From Candidatus Fermentibacteraceae bacterium (GTDB taxonomy: Bacteria; Fermentibacterota; Fermentibacteria; Fermentibacterales; JCC-6), in assembly GCA_016936235.1 (NCBI GenBank), contig JAFGPK010000005.1:1-64000 (forward strand): a stretch of 64,000 bases of DNA. Reading direction: 5' to 3'. Below are positions 1 through 8,100 of the stretch, piece by piece (the first letter of the stretch is position 1; every line of letters begins with the position of its first letter). Both the position numbers and the translations under genes were made by a program. The notes below the pieces were generated by a model. That model did not search any database. It saw only the letters and a program-made list of their open reading frames with translations, and had not been told where the DNA came from.

Positions 1-2
1 GG

Positions 3-1496
3 GGCGAGGAGCTGTCCGGCTGCGACGTCTACAATCTGAACAATATCTACAGGCTGCATTTTCAGGGGAATGTGAGCGCCTGGGAACTGTCTGAAAGGCT
101 GCAGGACCTGCCAGGCGTCCTCAGAGCCATGCCGGTGCCGCTGCCCGTGCCACTGCCGATACCGCCCGATTACCAGAGCTTTCAGGGATACCTGAATTCC
201 GCAGGTTCAACCCCCACCGGAATAGACGCCTACTATGCATGGTCACAGGGTGGAGGCGATGGCACGGGAGTGACGGTATGCGATCTGGAATACAGCTGGA
301 ACTACCTGCACAACGACCTGTCCAGGTTGCCCGGCTCACAGATCAATACCTGGGTCGTAGACCCTTTCAGCGACAACAATCACGGGACAGCGGTGGTGGG
401 AGAGATGGTCTCGGACTTCAACTCGTGGGGAACCACTGGGATCTGCCACGGAGCGGGGCTGAAGACCTGCGGGACCTATTACGGGACGCCGTCGCCTCAA
501 TGGAACGTAGCCGGAGCGGTGACACTGGCGATATCCAACCTCGGCGCCGGGGATGTGATACTGATAGAACAGCAGTGGGAGTATGTCACAGGGTCCAATG
601 ACTACGTTCCGATAGAATGGTGGGGATCGTACTCACCTAATCCCCAGCAGTACAATTCGGTGTATGTCGCTATCCAGAATGCCGTGGCGAACGGTATCCA
701 TGTTGTGGAACCGGGAGGCAACGCGGTGAACGGCGGAGGGGCGAACATGGACCTGATGCCCTGGCTGGGGGACAGCGGAGCGATAATAGTGGGAGGGGGA
801 GGAGCCTATCCCGGGGGCACATGGCCGGGTGGCGACCTGCAGAGGCTCTTCTACTCGAACTACGGAGCGCGAATCACCAGCCAGGGCTGGGGGGAGGATG
901 TGGTTACGACCGGTTACGGGACCCTCTACAACTCCGAGGGTGTGGATTACTTCTACGCATCCGGCTTCTCAGGAACATCCAGCGCTTCCCCGGTAGTCGC
1001 CGGCGCCGTTGCCTGCTGTGTAGGATACTGGATATGCAACGGCAATCCCGCGGTGACGTTGACACCTTCGATCCTCAGGAACGCACTGAACGTTACCGGT
1101 ACGCCGCAGGTTTATCCACCCTCCGGAAACATCGGGAGCAGGCCTGATCTGGTGGGCGCTTTCGCGTACCTTTACGGCATGGGAGGGGTTGGTGCCGAAG
1201 GTGAAGGGTCTTCATCGGGAATCTTCGTCTATCCCAACCCCGCCGGGACAAGTGTCAGTGTGGATATAACGCCCTGCCCCGGGGGAGGTATCCAGGTCTC
1301 TGGCATGGCGGTTTACGATATCGCCGGAAGGCGCATGGCTTCACTCCGGCCAACGGTCTCCGGGCAGGAAAGCGCCCATTATACCTGGGACTGCAGGGAT
1401 CAGAACGGAGCCTCAGTTCCAGGCGGCATTTATATCGTTGCAGGATATATTGATGGTGAATACGCCGCGGAGCAACTGGTCGTCATCGGCAGGTGA
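3..1496 (+). CDS. S8 (subtilisin-like) serine peptidase with C-terminal FlgD/T9SS-type sorting-like domain; 5' truncated by window edge
   Basis: Triad contexts VTVCDLE (Asp), NNHGTAVVGEM (His), GTSSASPVVAGA (Ser); C-term VYPNPAG...VYDIAGRRM...GIYIVAG. Frame stays open upstream of the GTG at 72 to the window edge (GEELSGCDVYNLNNIYRLHFQGN...). Confidence 0.88.
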   Translation, partial: GEELSGCDVYNLNNIYRLHFQGNVSAWELSERLQDLPGVLRAMPVPLPVPLPIPPDYQSFQGYLNSAGSTPTGIDAYYAWSQGGGDGTGVTVCDLEYSWNYLHNDLSRLPGSQINTWVVDPFSDNNHGTAVVGEMVSDFNSWGTTGICHGAGLKTCGTYYGTPSPQWNVAGAVTLAISNLGAGDVILIEQQWEYVTGSNDYVPIEWWGSYSPNPQQYNSVYVAIQNAVANGIHVVEPGGNAVNGGGANMDLMPWLGDSGAIIVGGGGAYPGGTWPGGDLQRLFYSNYGARITSQGWGEDVVTTGYGTLYNSEGVDYFYASGFSGTSSASPVVAGAVACCVGYWICNGNPAVTLTPSILRNALNVTGTPQVYPPSGNIGSRPDLVGAFAYLYGMGGVGAEGEGSSSGIFVYPNPAGTSVSVDITPCPGGGIQVSGMAVYDIAGRRMASLRPTVSGQESAHYTWDCRDQNGASVPGGIYIVAGYIDGEYAAEQLVVIGR

Positions 1497-1565
1497 TGCC
1501 ACTGTGCCGGGGGCTGATCATGCGGATCGTCGGACAACACTGAATCCTGAAGGGTTAAGGATCAA

Positions 1566-2966
1566 ATGGGTGGTTTCTTCGGAGTAGTATCAGAGAAAGA
1601 CTGCACGGACGATGTATTCTATGGCACCGACTACCACTCACATCTGGGCACCATGCGCGGAGGGATGGCGATAAAGGGCCCGGACGGGATCGACAGGGCG
1701 ATCCATGACATCACCAGCGCGCAATTCAGGTCCAAGTTCGAGGAGGATCTGGCGCGGATGAGCGGGAACTCCGGCATCGGCGTTATAAGCGACTTCGATG
1801 ACCAGCCGCTGATAATAGGCTCACATCTGGGCAGATACGCGATAGTCACGGTGGGGGTGATAAACAATCTTGACGGAATAGTCAGGGAGGTCTTCAGGAA
1901 CCGTTCCGGTCACTTCTCGGAGATGGCCTGGGGAGAAGTGAGTCCCACGGAGGTCGTGGCCATGCTCATCAACCAGGAGGATTCCTTCTCAGCGGGGCTT
2001 CGAAGGGCGCAGGAAAGCATCCAGGGTTCCTGCTCCGTCCTGCTGCTGACCGAAAAGGGAATATACGCCTCAAGGGACAGACTCGGCCGGACCCCGGTAG
2101 CCATAGGGAGGAAGGAAGGCGCGTTCGCGGTCACCTTCGAGACCTGCGCCTTTCCAAACCTGGAGTATCGGTTCGAGAAGGAACTGGGACCCGGTGAGGT
2201 CGTCCTGCTGACGGAGGACGGGTACGAAACCGTTAAGGAACCCGGCGGGATGATGAGGATCTGCGCTTTCCTCTGGGTGTACTACGGTTTTCCGGCATCC
2301 AATTACGAAGGAGTGAACGTGGAGGATGCCCGGAACAGGTGCGGCGAATGCCTGGCCAGGAGAGACGATGTGGAAGTCGACATGGTAGCTGGTGTACCTG
2401 ATTCGGGTACCGGGCATGCCGTAGGCTACGCCAACTATTCAGGGATACCCTACAGGAGACCGTTCGTGAAGTATACGCCTACCTGGCCCAGGAGTTTCAT
2501 GCCCCAGAAGCAGGAGATGAGGGACCTTGTTGCGAGGATGAAGCTGATCCCTATAAGGGAGCTGATAAACGGGAAAAGACTTCTCTTCTGCGAGGATTCC
2601 ATCGTAAGGGGTACGCAGTTGAAGGACACCGTGAAGAGGCTGTTCGATTCAGGTGCTTCCGAGATACACATGAGACCCGCCTGTCCTCCGCTTGTCTTCG
2701 GTTGCAGATACCTCAACTTCTCAAGGTCACGTTCGGTGATGGACCTTGCAGGGAGAAAGGCGATACAGGAGCTGGAGGGCGACAACGAGAGTATTCCCGG
2801 AGCTTACCTTGACCCGGATTCGGCAGAATACACCGCGATGCTTGCCAGTATCAGAAAAAGGCTGGGTCTGACCACGCTGGCGTATCAGAGGCTGGAAGAC
2901 CTGGTGGAGGCCATAGGCCTTCCGGGGGAAAAACTATGTACCTATTGCTTCGACGGGACCGAATAG
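1566..2966 (+). CDS. Amidophosphoribosyltransferase-like protein (PurF family) lacking the N-terminal catalytic Cys
   Basis: N-term MGGFFGVVSEKDC...HLGTMRGG; PRPP-binding motif LLFCEDSIVRGTQ; C-term LCTYCFDGTE. Confidence 0.85.
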   Translation: MGGFFGVVSEKDCTDDVFYGTDYHSHLGTMRGGMAIKGPDGIDRAIHDITSAQFRSKFEEDLARMSGNSGIGVISDFDDQPLIIGSHLGRYAIVTVGVINNLDGIVREVFRNRSGHFSEMAWGEVSPTEVVAMLINQEDSFSAGLRRAQESIQGSCSVLLLTEKGIYASRDRLGRTPVAIGRKEGAFAVTFETCAFPNLEYRFEKELGPGEVVLLTEDGYETVKEPGGMMRICAFLWVYYGFPASNYEGVNVEDARNRCGECLARRDDVEVDMVAGVPDSGTGHAVGYANYSGIPYRRPFVKYTPTWPRSFMPQKQEMRDLVARMKLIPIRELINGKRLLFCEDSIVRGTQLKDTVKRLFDSGASEIHMRPACPPLVFGCRYLNFSRSRSVMDLAGRKAIQELEGDNESIPGAYLDPDSAEYTAMLASIRKRLGLTTLAYQRLEDLVEAIGLPGEKLCTYCFDGTE

Positions 2967-2995
2967 GAAAAGGCATTTGAACGAAGGGAACAAAA

Positions 2996-3448
2996 TTGCA
3001 GGCTGAATTCTACGCGCTGCTCACGGCCGTCTGCTGGTCCGTGGGCTCTCTGATGGAGAAGACCGGGGTCCGTCTGGGAAACCTGACTCCCGTGATGGGA
3101 ACCACTCTGAGGACCTTTTTCAGCCTACTGCTTCTGGCGATGCTGTCCGGACCATACTGGGGCGAGATCAAACAGGCTGGAACCAGACCTTTGCTGCTTG
3201 TGGCGGCCGGCGGTGGGATACTCGCAGGGGGTCTGGGAATCATTTTCCTGTACACGGGTCTCAAGCACGGGCAGCTATCATCGGTAATGACGATAGCCTT
3301 CTGTCTGACCCCGGTTCTGGGTGTGATACTGGGCGTACTCGTGCTGAGGGAGAAACTCAACCCTGTGCAGCTGGCGGGAATACTCCTCTGCATAGCGGGA
3401 GCGTCAATGACGGTTCTCTTCAAGGATACGGGGGCGCCTGCTCAGTAG
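2996..3448 (+). CDS. EamA/DMT-superfamily small transporter (single EamA-like repeat)
   Basis: 150 aa, four hydrophobic helices, FYALLTAVCWSVGSLMEKTGVR and C-term VLGVLVLREKLNPVQLAGILLCIAGA; TTG start. Confidence 0.75.
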   Translation: MQAEFYALLTAVCWSVGSLMEKTGVRLGNLTPVMGTTLRTFFSLLLLAMLSGPYWGEIKQAGTRPLLLVAAGGGILAGGLGIIFLYTGLKHGQLSSVMTIAFCLTPVLGVILGVLVLREKLNPVQLAGILLCIAGASMTVLFKDTGAPAQ

Positions 3449-4419
3449 CCGGCGGACAGATCCACCCTGAAGGGCATGCTGCCGCAGGATGCAAGGGCAT
3501 TGATGGAACCGGCGATCTGACGGGCTCTTTCCATCTCCAGTGCTTCAGTCCCGAAACCGCCGCCCATGTGCGGTGTCATCACTATGTTGTCCAGTGAGGC
3601 GAGATCGTGGCGGGACGGCGGAGTGCACGTCCTCTCATCCTCCGATTCCGGGTACCTGTACCAGACGTCTATTCCAGCGGCACCTATGGAGCCGCTGGAA
3701 AGGCTTCTGTAGAGGGCGTCCTCATCCACAAGCCCGCCCCTGCCGATGTTCACCAGTACGGACTTCTCATGCAGTAGACCCAGTTCCTGTTCTCCAATTA
3801 TGCCAACGGTATCGTCGGTAAGGGGAAGTGTCAGTACAAGCACATCCGTATACGGGAGAAGCCTGTGAAGTGAAGCAGCAGGCAGAATCCGGACGCCGTC
3901 TTCCACCGTCTCCGAGACCGCGCTTCGCCTTATGCCCGTGACAGAGGCCCCCAGGGCGCGGGCGGCCCTGCCGACCCTGCTCCCGATGTGTCCGTAGCCG
4001 AGGATAAGGACGGCGCTCCCGCAGATGAGAAGGCGGCCCTCCTGCCGGTACCTCCATGACCAGTCACCCTTTCTGAGCTCCCTGTCGGCGGGGATTATGA
4101 GCCTTGCGGCGGCTATCATCAGACCCAGGGCGAGTTCTGCGGCTGAATCGGCATTGTGGTGTATGTTGTGAACGGAGATATGCGGATGGTCCATCATGAG
4201 GAGGCGGGTACTCCGGGGCAGCCCTGCCCAGGGAAGAAGAAGGTGGGTGAGACGGGAGGAGCGTGCGATGAGGTCCGCGTCGGGTCTTCCCGAAACGAGT
4301 ACATCGCAGTCGGCTGAAGAGCTGTCGGGCAGGATGGTCACCTCTTTCAGAAGGAGCGATTCGAGATGCCTCAGCATCTCCGGTGACCATTGCACATCGA
4401 GGAAAACCCTCAGCTCCAA
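3442..4419 (-). CDS. D-isomer-specific 2-hydroxyacid dehydrogenase, NAD-binding
   Basis: Rossmann motif VLILGYGHIGSRVGRAARALG; VNIGRGGLVDEDAL; MTPHMGG. Confidence 0.85.
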   Translation of the reverse strand: MELRVFLDVQWSPEMLRHLESLLLKEVTILPDSSSADCDVLVSGRPDADLIARSSRLTHLLLPWAGLPRSTRLLMMDHPHISVHNIHHNADSAAELALGLMIAAARLIIPADRELRKGDWSWRYRQEGRLLICGSAVLILGYGHIGSRVGRAARALGASVTGIRRSAVSETVEDGVRILPAASLHRLLPYTDVLVLTLPLTDDTVGIIGEQELGLLHEKSVLVNIGRGGLVDEDALYRSLSSGSIGAAGIDVWYRYPESEDERTCTPPSRHDLASLDNIVMTPHMGGGFGTEALEMERARQIAGSINALASCGSMPFRVDLSAGY

Positions 4420-4548
4420 AATCCCTCCTCGATTCGACGTTTATTCCGCTCACACTGGAACTCCTTTGCCGTATTGAATATCATATGAACAGGGACATCG
4501 TTTTCATAACCCGAGGGTCCGGCCGGCACCTAACAGGGGAGGAAAGAA

Positions 4549-4965
4549 GTGAAGGTCCACGGCAAGACGATCACTGTGAACACCCGGGGCTTCTCGGACA
4601 TCGTGAACCTGGGGACCGAGGTCCAGTCCGTCGTGAGCGATTCCGGAGCGGATGACGGGCTCGTGACTGTAACGGTCATCGGCTCCACGGCTTCGGTCAC
4701 CACCATGGAGTACGAACCCGCTCTCGTGGAGGACATGCGGGAGCTCCTGGAGAAGCTGGTCCCGCGGAACATCCCCTCGAGACACTCGGAGACCTGGGGG
4801 GATGACAACGGCTTTTCCCATATGAGGGCATCCCTGATGGGACCAGGGATCACTCTTCCCGTGGCGGACGGAAGGGTACTGACGGGCACATGGCAGCAGA
4901 TCGTCCTCGTGGACCACGACAACCGTCCGAGGAGGAGGGAAGTAAGGATACAGGTACTCGGATGA
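4549..4965 (+). CDS. YjbQ/UPF0047 family protein (secondary thiamine-phosphate synthase-like)
   Basis: STASVTTMEYEPALVEDM, WGDDNGFSHMRASLMGPGITLPVADGRVLTGTWQQIVLVDHDNRPRRREV. Confidence 0.88.
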   Translation: MKVHGKTITVNTRGFSDIVNLGTEVQSVVSDSGADDGLVTVTVIGSTASVTTMEYEPALVEDMRELLEKLVPRNIPSRHSETWGDDNGFSHMRASLMGPGITLPVADGRVLTGTWQQIVLVDHDNRPRRREVRIQVLG

Positions 4966-4972
4966 GTCCCGG

Positions 4973-5001
4973 TTGCTGAAAGCATCCGCCCGGTTTATCA
5001 T
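4973..5001 (+). promoter_or_regulatory. Putative sigma70 promoter for the lipoprotein gene at 5044
   Basis: TTGCTG (4973-4978), 17-nt spacer, TATCAT (4996-5001), 43 nt before the start codon. Confidence 0.45.
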
Positions 5002-5043
5002 ATTTCCGGTGCCGTTCCATATCGAGGGGCTCGACAGAGAGGA

Positions 5044-6027
5044 ATGATAATGCTCACAGGATCCGGAGGACTGATTCGCTCAGGCCTGTTCATGACATCG
5101 GTCCTGGCAGTTCTCATGGCCGCGGGATGCATTTTCGATTCTGAACCGGAGGAACCCGGCTTTCCGTCCCAGCTCGATGCCACCATCTCCTTCCAGGCAA
5201 TAGGCGACCCGGTCCTGTGCAAGTGCATGTCGGGATCCGGTCTGGCACTGGTGGCAGCCGGAACCAGCTTGGGAGTCATCGACATACAATCGGGACAGAG
5301 TCCCGTAGAACTCGCCCTGGGGGTGGAGATAGACGATATAGCCGACAGCGATGCGGCTGGTTACGCCTGGGTGCTGGCCGACTCCCTGCTCTATCCGGTC
5401 GATCTGTCCGGACCTTCCCTTGAAAGCCCCGTCAGGCTGGGGGGAGGGGGAAGCTTCGTGACCGTTTCATCAGCGGGGAACCGGGCCCTTGTCTCCATGA
5501 ACGATGACAGTATAACCCTGGTGGACCTGACAGGGATGCAGGTGACGACCCTTGCGGAACTCCAGATACGGGCCTGTCAGGGGATGGCCTTCGGAGGCGA
5601 TGAGACCGTATACGCCGCACTGGGTTCGGAGGGCGTCATCGCCGGATACGAGACGGAGAACTGGACGGAGATCGGGCGGGTATCCGTCCCTGGTGATGTG
5701 ATAGACCTCTTTCCCGGACCATCGGGGTATATCTGCGTGATTGTGAACGGCAGCAACGAGCTGTGGTTCATCAGGACCAGCGACTGCAAGCTGTACAGTA
5801 TGACCACCTTCCCCGAGACGCCACTGGCTGCGGCGTCGATGCCGGACGGCTCTTTCGCATACGCGACATGCGCTGGAAGCGGGCTCATGGTGGTTGCCGA
5901 GAACGGACAGATCGAGCTGCGCAGCCAGCAGTTCGGAATGCCTTCAAGCATTGACATCTCGCCTGACGGATCCAGGGCCGTGCTCTGCTCGACGGATGAG
6001 CGCAGGGTTTACGTACTTGTGAAGTAG
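5044..6027 (+). CDS. Lipoprotein with beta-propeller-like repeats
   Basis: Lipobox-like LMAAGC; repetitive beta-rich sequence ending ISPDGSRAVLCSTDERRVYVL. Confidence 0.65.
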   Translation: MIMLTGSGGLIRSGLFMTSVLAVLMAAGCIFDSEPEEPGFPSQLDATISFQAIGDPVLCKCMSGSGLALVAAGTSLGVIDIQSGQSPVELALGVEIDDIADSDAAGYAWVLADSLLYPVDLSGPSLESPVRLGGGGSFVTVSSAGNRALVSMNDDSITLVDLTGMQVTTLAELQIRACQGMAFGGDETVYAALGSEGVIAGYETENWTEIGRVSVPGDVIDLFPGPSGYICVIVNGSNELWFIRTSDCKLYSMTTFPETPLAAASMPDGSFAYATCAGSGLMVVAENGQIELRSQQFGMPSSIDISPDGSRAVLCSTDERRVYVLVK

Positions 6028-6040
6028 GACGAGCCCGGGA

Positions 6041-6910
6041 TCACTGGAAGGGCGGGATCAGCAGTTCCCTCAAGTAGTTGTTCCTCTCCACCAGTACATT
6101 CAGTGTGTCTTCCGAGAGCACGAGGAGTCCCCGGAGCGTTTCGGGATGATACACGGGGGTATCGTCGATATGGGTGATGAGGTCGCCGGGGCGGAGACCG
6201 CAATTCCAGGCCATGCTTCCCGTTATGACCGAGATTATCTGTATCCCGGAGGACCTTGATGTTGTCAGGGAGATGTTGGACAATGCGGTGACCCCGAAGG
6301 AGTACTCCGAGAAATCCCGTTCCAGGACCACCAGCCTTGCCCACATGTACCAGATCTGACCTGGATAGAGTACGAGGTAATCCCTTCCGTTGTCCTCAGG
6401 GAACTGCTGCGAAGGTCTGATTATACCCGTGATCATTCCCAGGAAAGCCCCGCTGCCGTTGAAGACAGCGGCTCCCATCAGACCGTCCCTCAGCTCAGCG
6501 GAAACCAGGAAGGACCCGTCAGGGTATCGCTCGATGGCCCTGCCCCTGACCTCTATCATCCCGCCGAGCCCCTGGCCTACGATGATGATCTCCTCCCCTA
6601 TGTCAGGTATTGTGCTGGAGGGTTCCTGAAAATCATCGAAAACCTGATCATCGAAGCTCATCATTACAAGACCCAGGTCCGGGGAAATCACCATGGAGTC
6701 GGGGAAACCTATGCCGGAGGATGTCTCCACCGAGACGCTGTCGCCGGGGGAGAAGAGACACAGAGCCACGGCATGTCTGGGGGAAATCGATACCGCGGTG
6801 CACAGCTCGATGCCCCCGGGAGTGGTGCCGACCCTCACGGTATGAACGTAATCCGTGATGTCCGCGGGCACCGCCGAGGCAAGGGAGGTGATCAGAAGAA
6901 GAAGGATCAT
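6041..6910 (-). CDS. Trypsin-like/HtrA-type PDZ protein, apparently catalytically degenerate
   Basis: Signal peptide; ISPRHAVALCLF, DLGLVMMSFD, GLMGAAVFNGSGAFLGMITG in the protease region; PDZ GSMAWNCGLRPGDLITHIDDTPV. Confidence 0.65.
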   Translation of the reverse strand: MILLLLITSLASAVPADITDYVHTVRVGTTPGGIELCTAVSISPRHAVALCLFSPGDSVSVETSSGIGFPDSMVISPDLGLVMMSFDDQVFDDFQEPSSTIPDIGEEIIIVGQGLGGMIEVRGRAIERYPDGSFLVSAELRDGLMGAAVFNGSGAFLGMITGIIRPSQQFPEDNGRDYLVLYPGQIWYMWARLVVLERDFSEYSFGVTALSNISLTTSRSSGIQIISVITGSMAWNCGLRPGDLITHIDDTPVYHPETLRGLLVLSEDTLNVLVERNNYLRELLIPPFQ

Positions 6911-6916
6911 GATCCC

Positions 6917-7387
6917 TCAGAAGGATATAAGGCTTGCCTGCCTTGTGTATTCCGAGAGCGGAGCCGTCCTGATGCCTGATTTCGAGTACAGTTGCATTCC
7001 GACGTTCTTCGACTGGTAGGAAGTGATCCCGGCGACGGTGCCGTCACTGAGGGATTCTCCCGGGGAGGACAGGGGAAGAAGGGTTATGGCAAGTATGAGT
7101 ATGGCCGCAGCTGCCGGCAGGGTGAGCAAGGCGCTCAGCTTCCTTCCTGCGGTCCGGTTACGGTCCGACACGTTGCTCAGCATTCGGCGAACCTGATTCT
7201 CGAGGTCGTCCGGCGGCACAGGTGAAGGGAGGTTCCTGGCAACTCTCGAGATGTCGATTGACATCCGCATTGTCCTTCTGCAGGAACTGCATCCCATCAG
7301 ATGGAAATCCAGGAGTCTCTTCTGCTGCCCGGTGGCCTCGCCGTCGAGAACGAGGCTCATTATCATCTGTGCCTTCGAGCAGTTCAT
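6917..7387 (-). CDS. Zinc-finger anti-sigma factor
   Basis: Starts at MNCSKAQ with ATGA overlap of the sigma gene; HLMGCSSC (HxxxCxxC); one TM helix. Confidence 0.82.
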   Translation of the reverse strand: MNCSKAQMIMSLVLDGEATGQQKRLLDFHLMGCSSCRRTMRMSIDISRVARNLPSPVPPDDLENQVRRMLSNVSDRNRTAGRKLSALLTLPAAAAILILAITLLPLSSPGESLSDGTVAGITSYQSKNVGMQLYSKSGIRTAPLSEYTRQASLISF

Positions 7388-7977
7388 TTCCACTCTTCCC
7401 ATACATCGTCCAGAAGCTCCCGGAGCCTGGCCCTTGCCCTGTTTATCCTTGATTTTACCGTGCCCAGCCTGATTCCCAGTATATCGGCGATGTCCTCGTA
7501 GGACATCTGGTCCTGCTCTCTCAGAATGAAGGGTTCGCGGTAGTGCGGGGGAAGCCGGTCCACCGCCTCCTCTATGGAAGCCCTCAGTTCGATTCTGCCG
7601 GCATTGTAATGGGGTGCGGTCTTGCCGGAGCTGGTAAGGTTGACATGTTCCAGCGGGACGCTGATCCACCTGGACCTCCTGCGCCATTCCTTCTTGGCCA
7701 GATTGCTGGCAATGGTGAATACCCAGTTCACCAGCTTCCTTTCCGGATCGAACTTATCACGGTACCTGTAAACCCTGCAGAAGGTCAGCTGCAGCATCTC
7801 CTGGGCGTCCTCCTCGTTTCCCAGCATCCTTATGAGAAGGGAGTATATGGGAGCCTGGAAGCGCCTGATGATCTCGGAGAATGCATCTTCGTCGCCGCCG
7901 CAGAGGTCGACCATAAGCTGAGAGTCAGACCTCGGGTCCTTCTGCGTACGCTTGGAAGTTATGATCCTGCCAGTCAA
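7384..7977 (-). CDS. ECF RNA polymerase sigma factor (sigma-70 family)
   Basis: Region 2 AFSEIIRRFQAPIYSLLIRMLGNEEDAQEMLQLTFCRVYR; region 4 LPPHYREPFILREQDQMSYEDIADILGIRLGTVKSRINRARARLRELL. Confidence 0.93.
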   Translation of the reverse strand: MTGRIITSKRTQKDPRSDSQLMVDLCGGDEDAFSEIIRRFQAPIYSLLIRMLGNEEDAQEMLQLTFCRVYRYRDKFDPERKLVNWVFTIASNLAKKEWRRRSRWISVPLEHVNLTSSGKTAPHYNAGRIELRASIEEAVDRLPPHYREPFILREQDQMSYEDIADILGIRLGTVKSRINRARARLRELLDDVWEEWK

Positions 7978-8011
7978 ATCCGAACACCTTTCAGCTTGGG
8001 TGTCGCACTCG

Positions 8012-8043
8012 TTACATGTAATATACCCTGAGGGGTGTATATT
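8012..8043. promoter_or_regulatory. Two adjacent palindromes in a divergent intergenic region
   Basis: TTACATGTAA perfect palindrome (8012-8021) and AATATAC-N10-GTATATT inverted repeat (8020-8043) between the sigma gene (-) and ABC exporter (+). Confidence 0.45.
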
Positions 8044-8100
8044 GTTCCAGCCCCGAATTACTTGACCTGAACAGCGTTTGTAGCAAAGATAGTGTCTACC

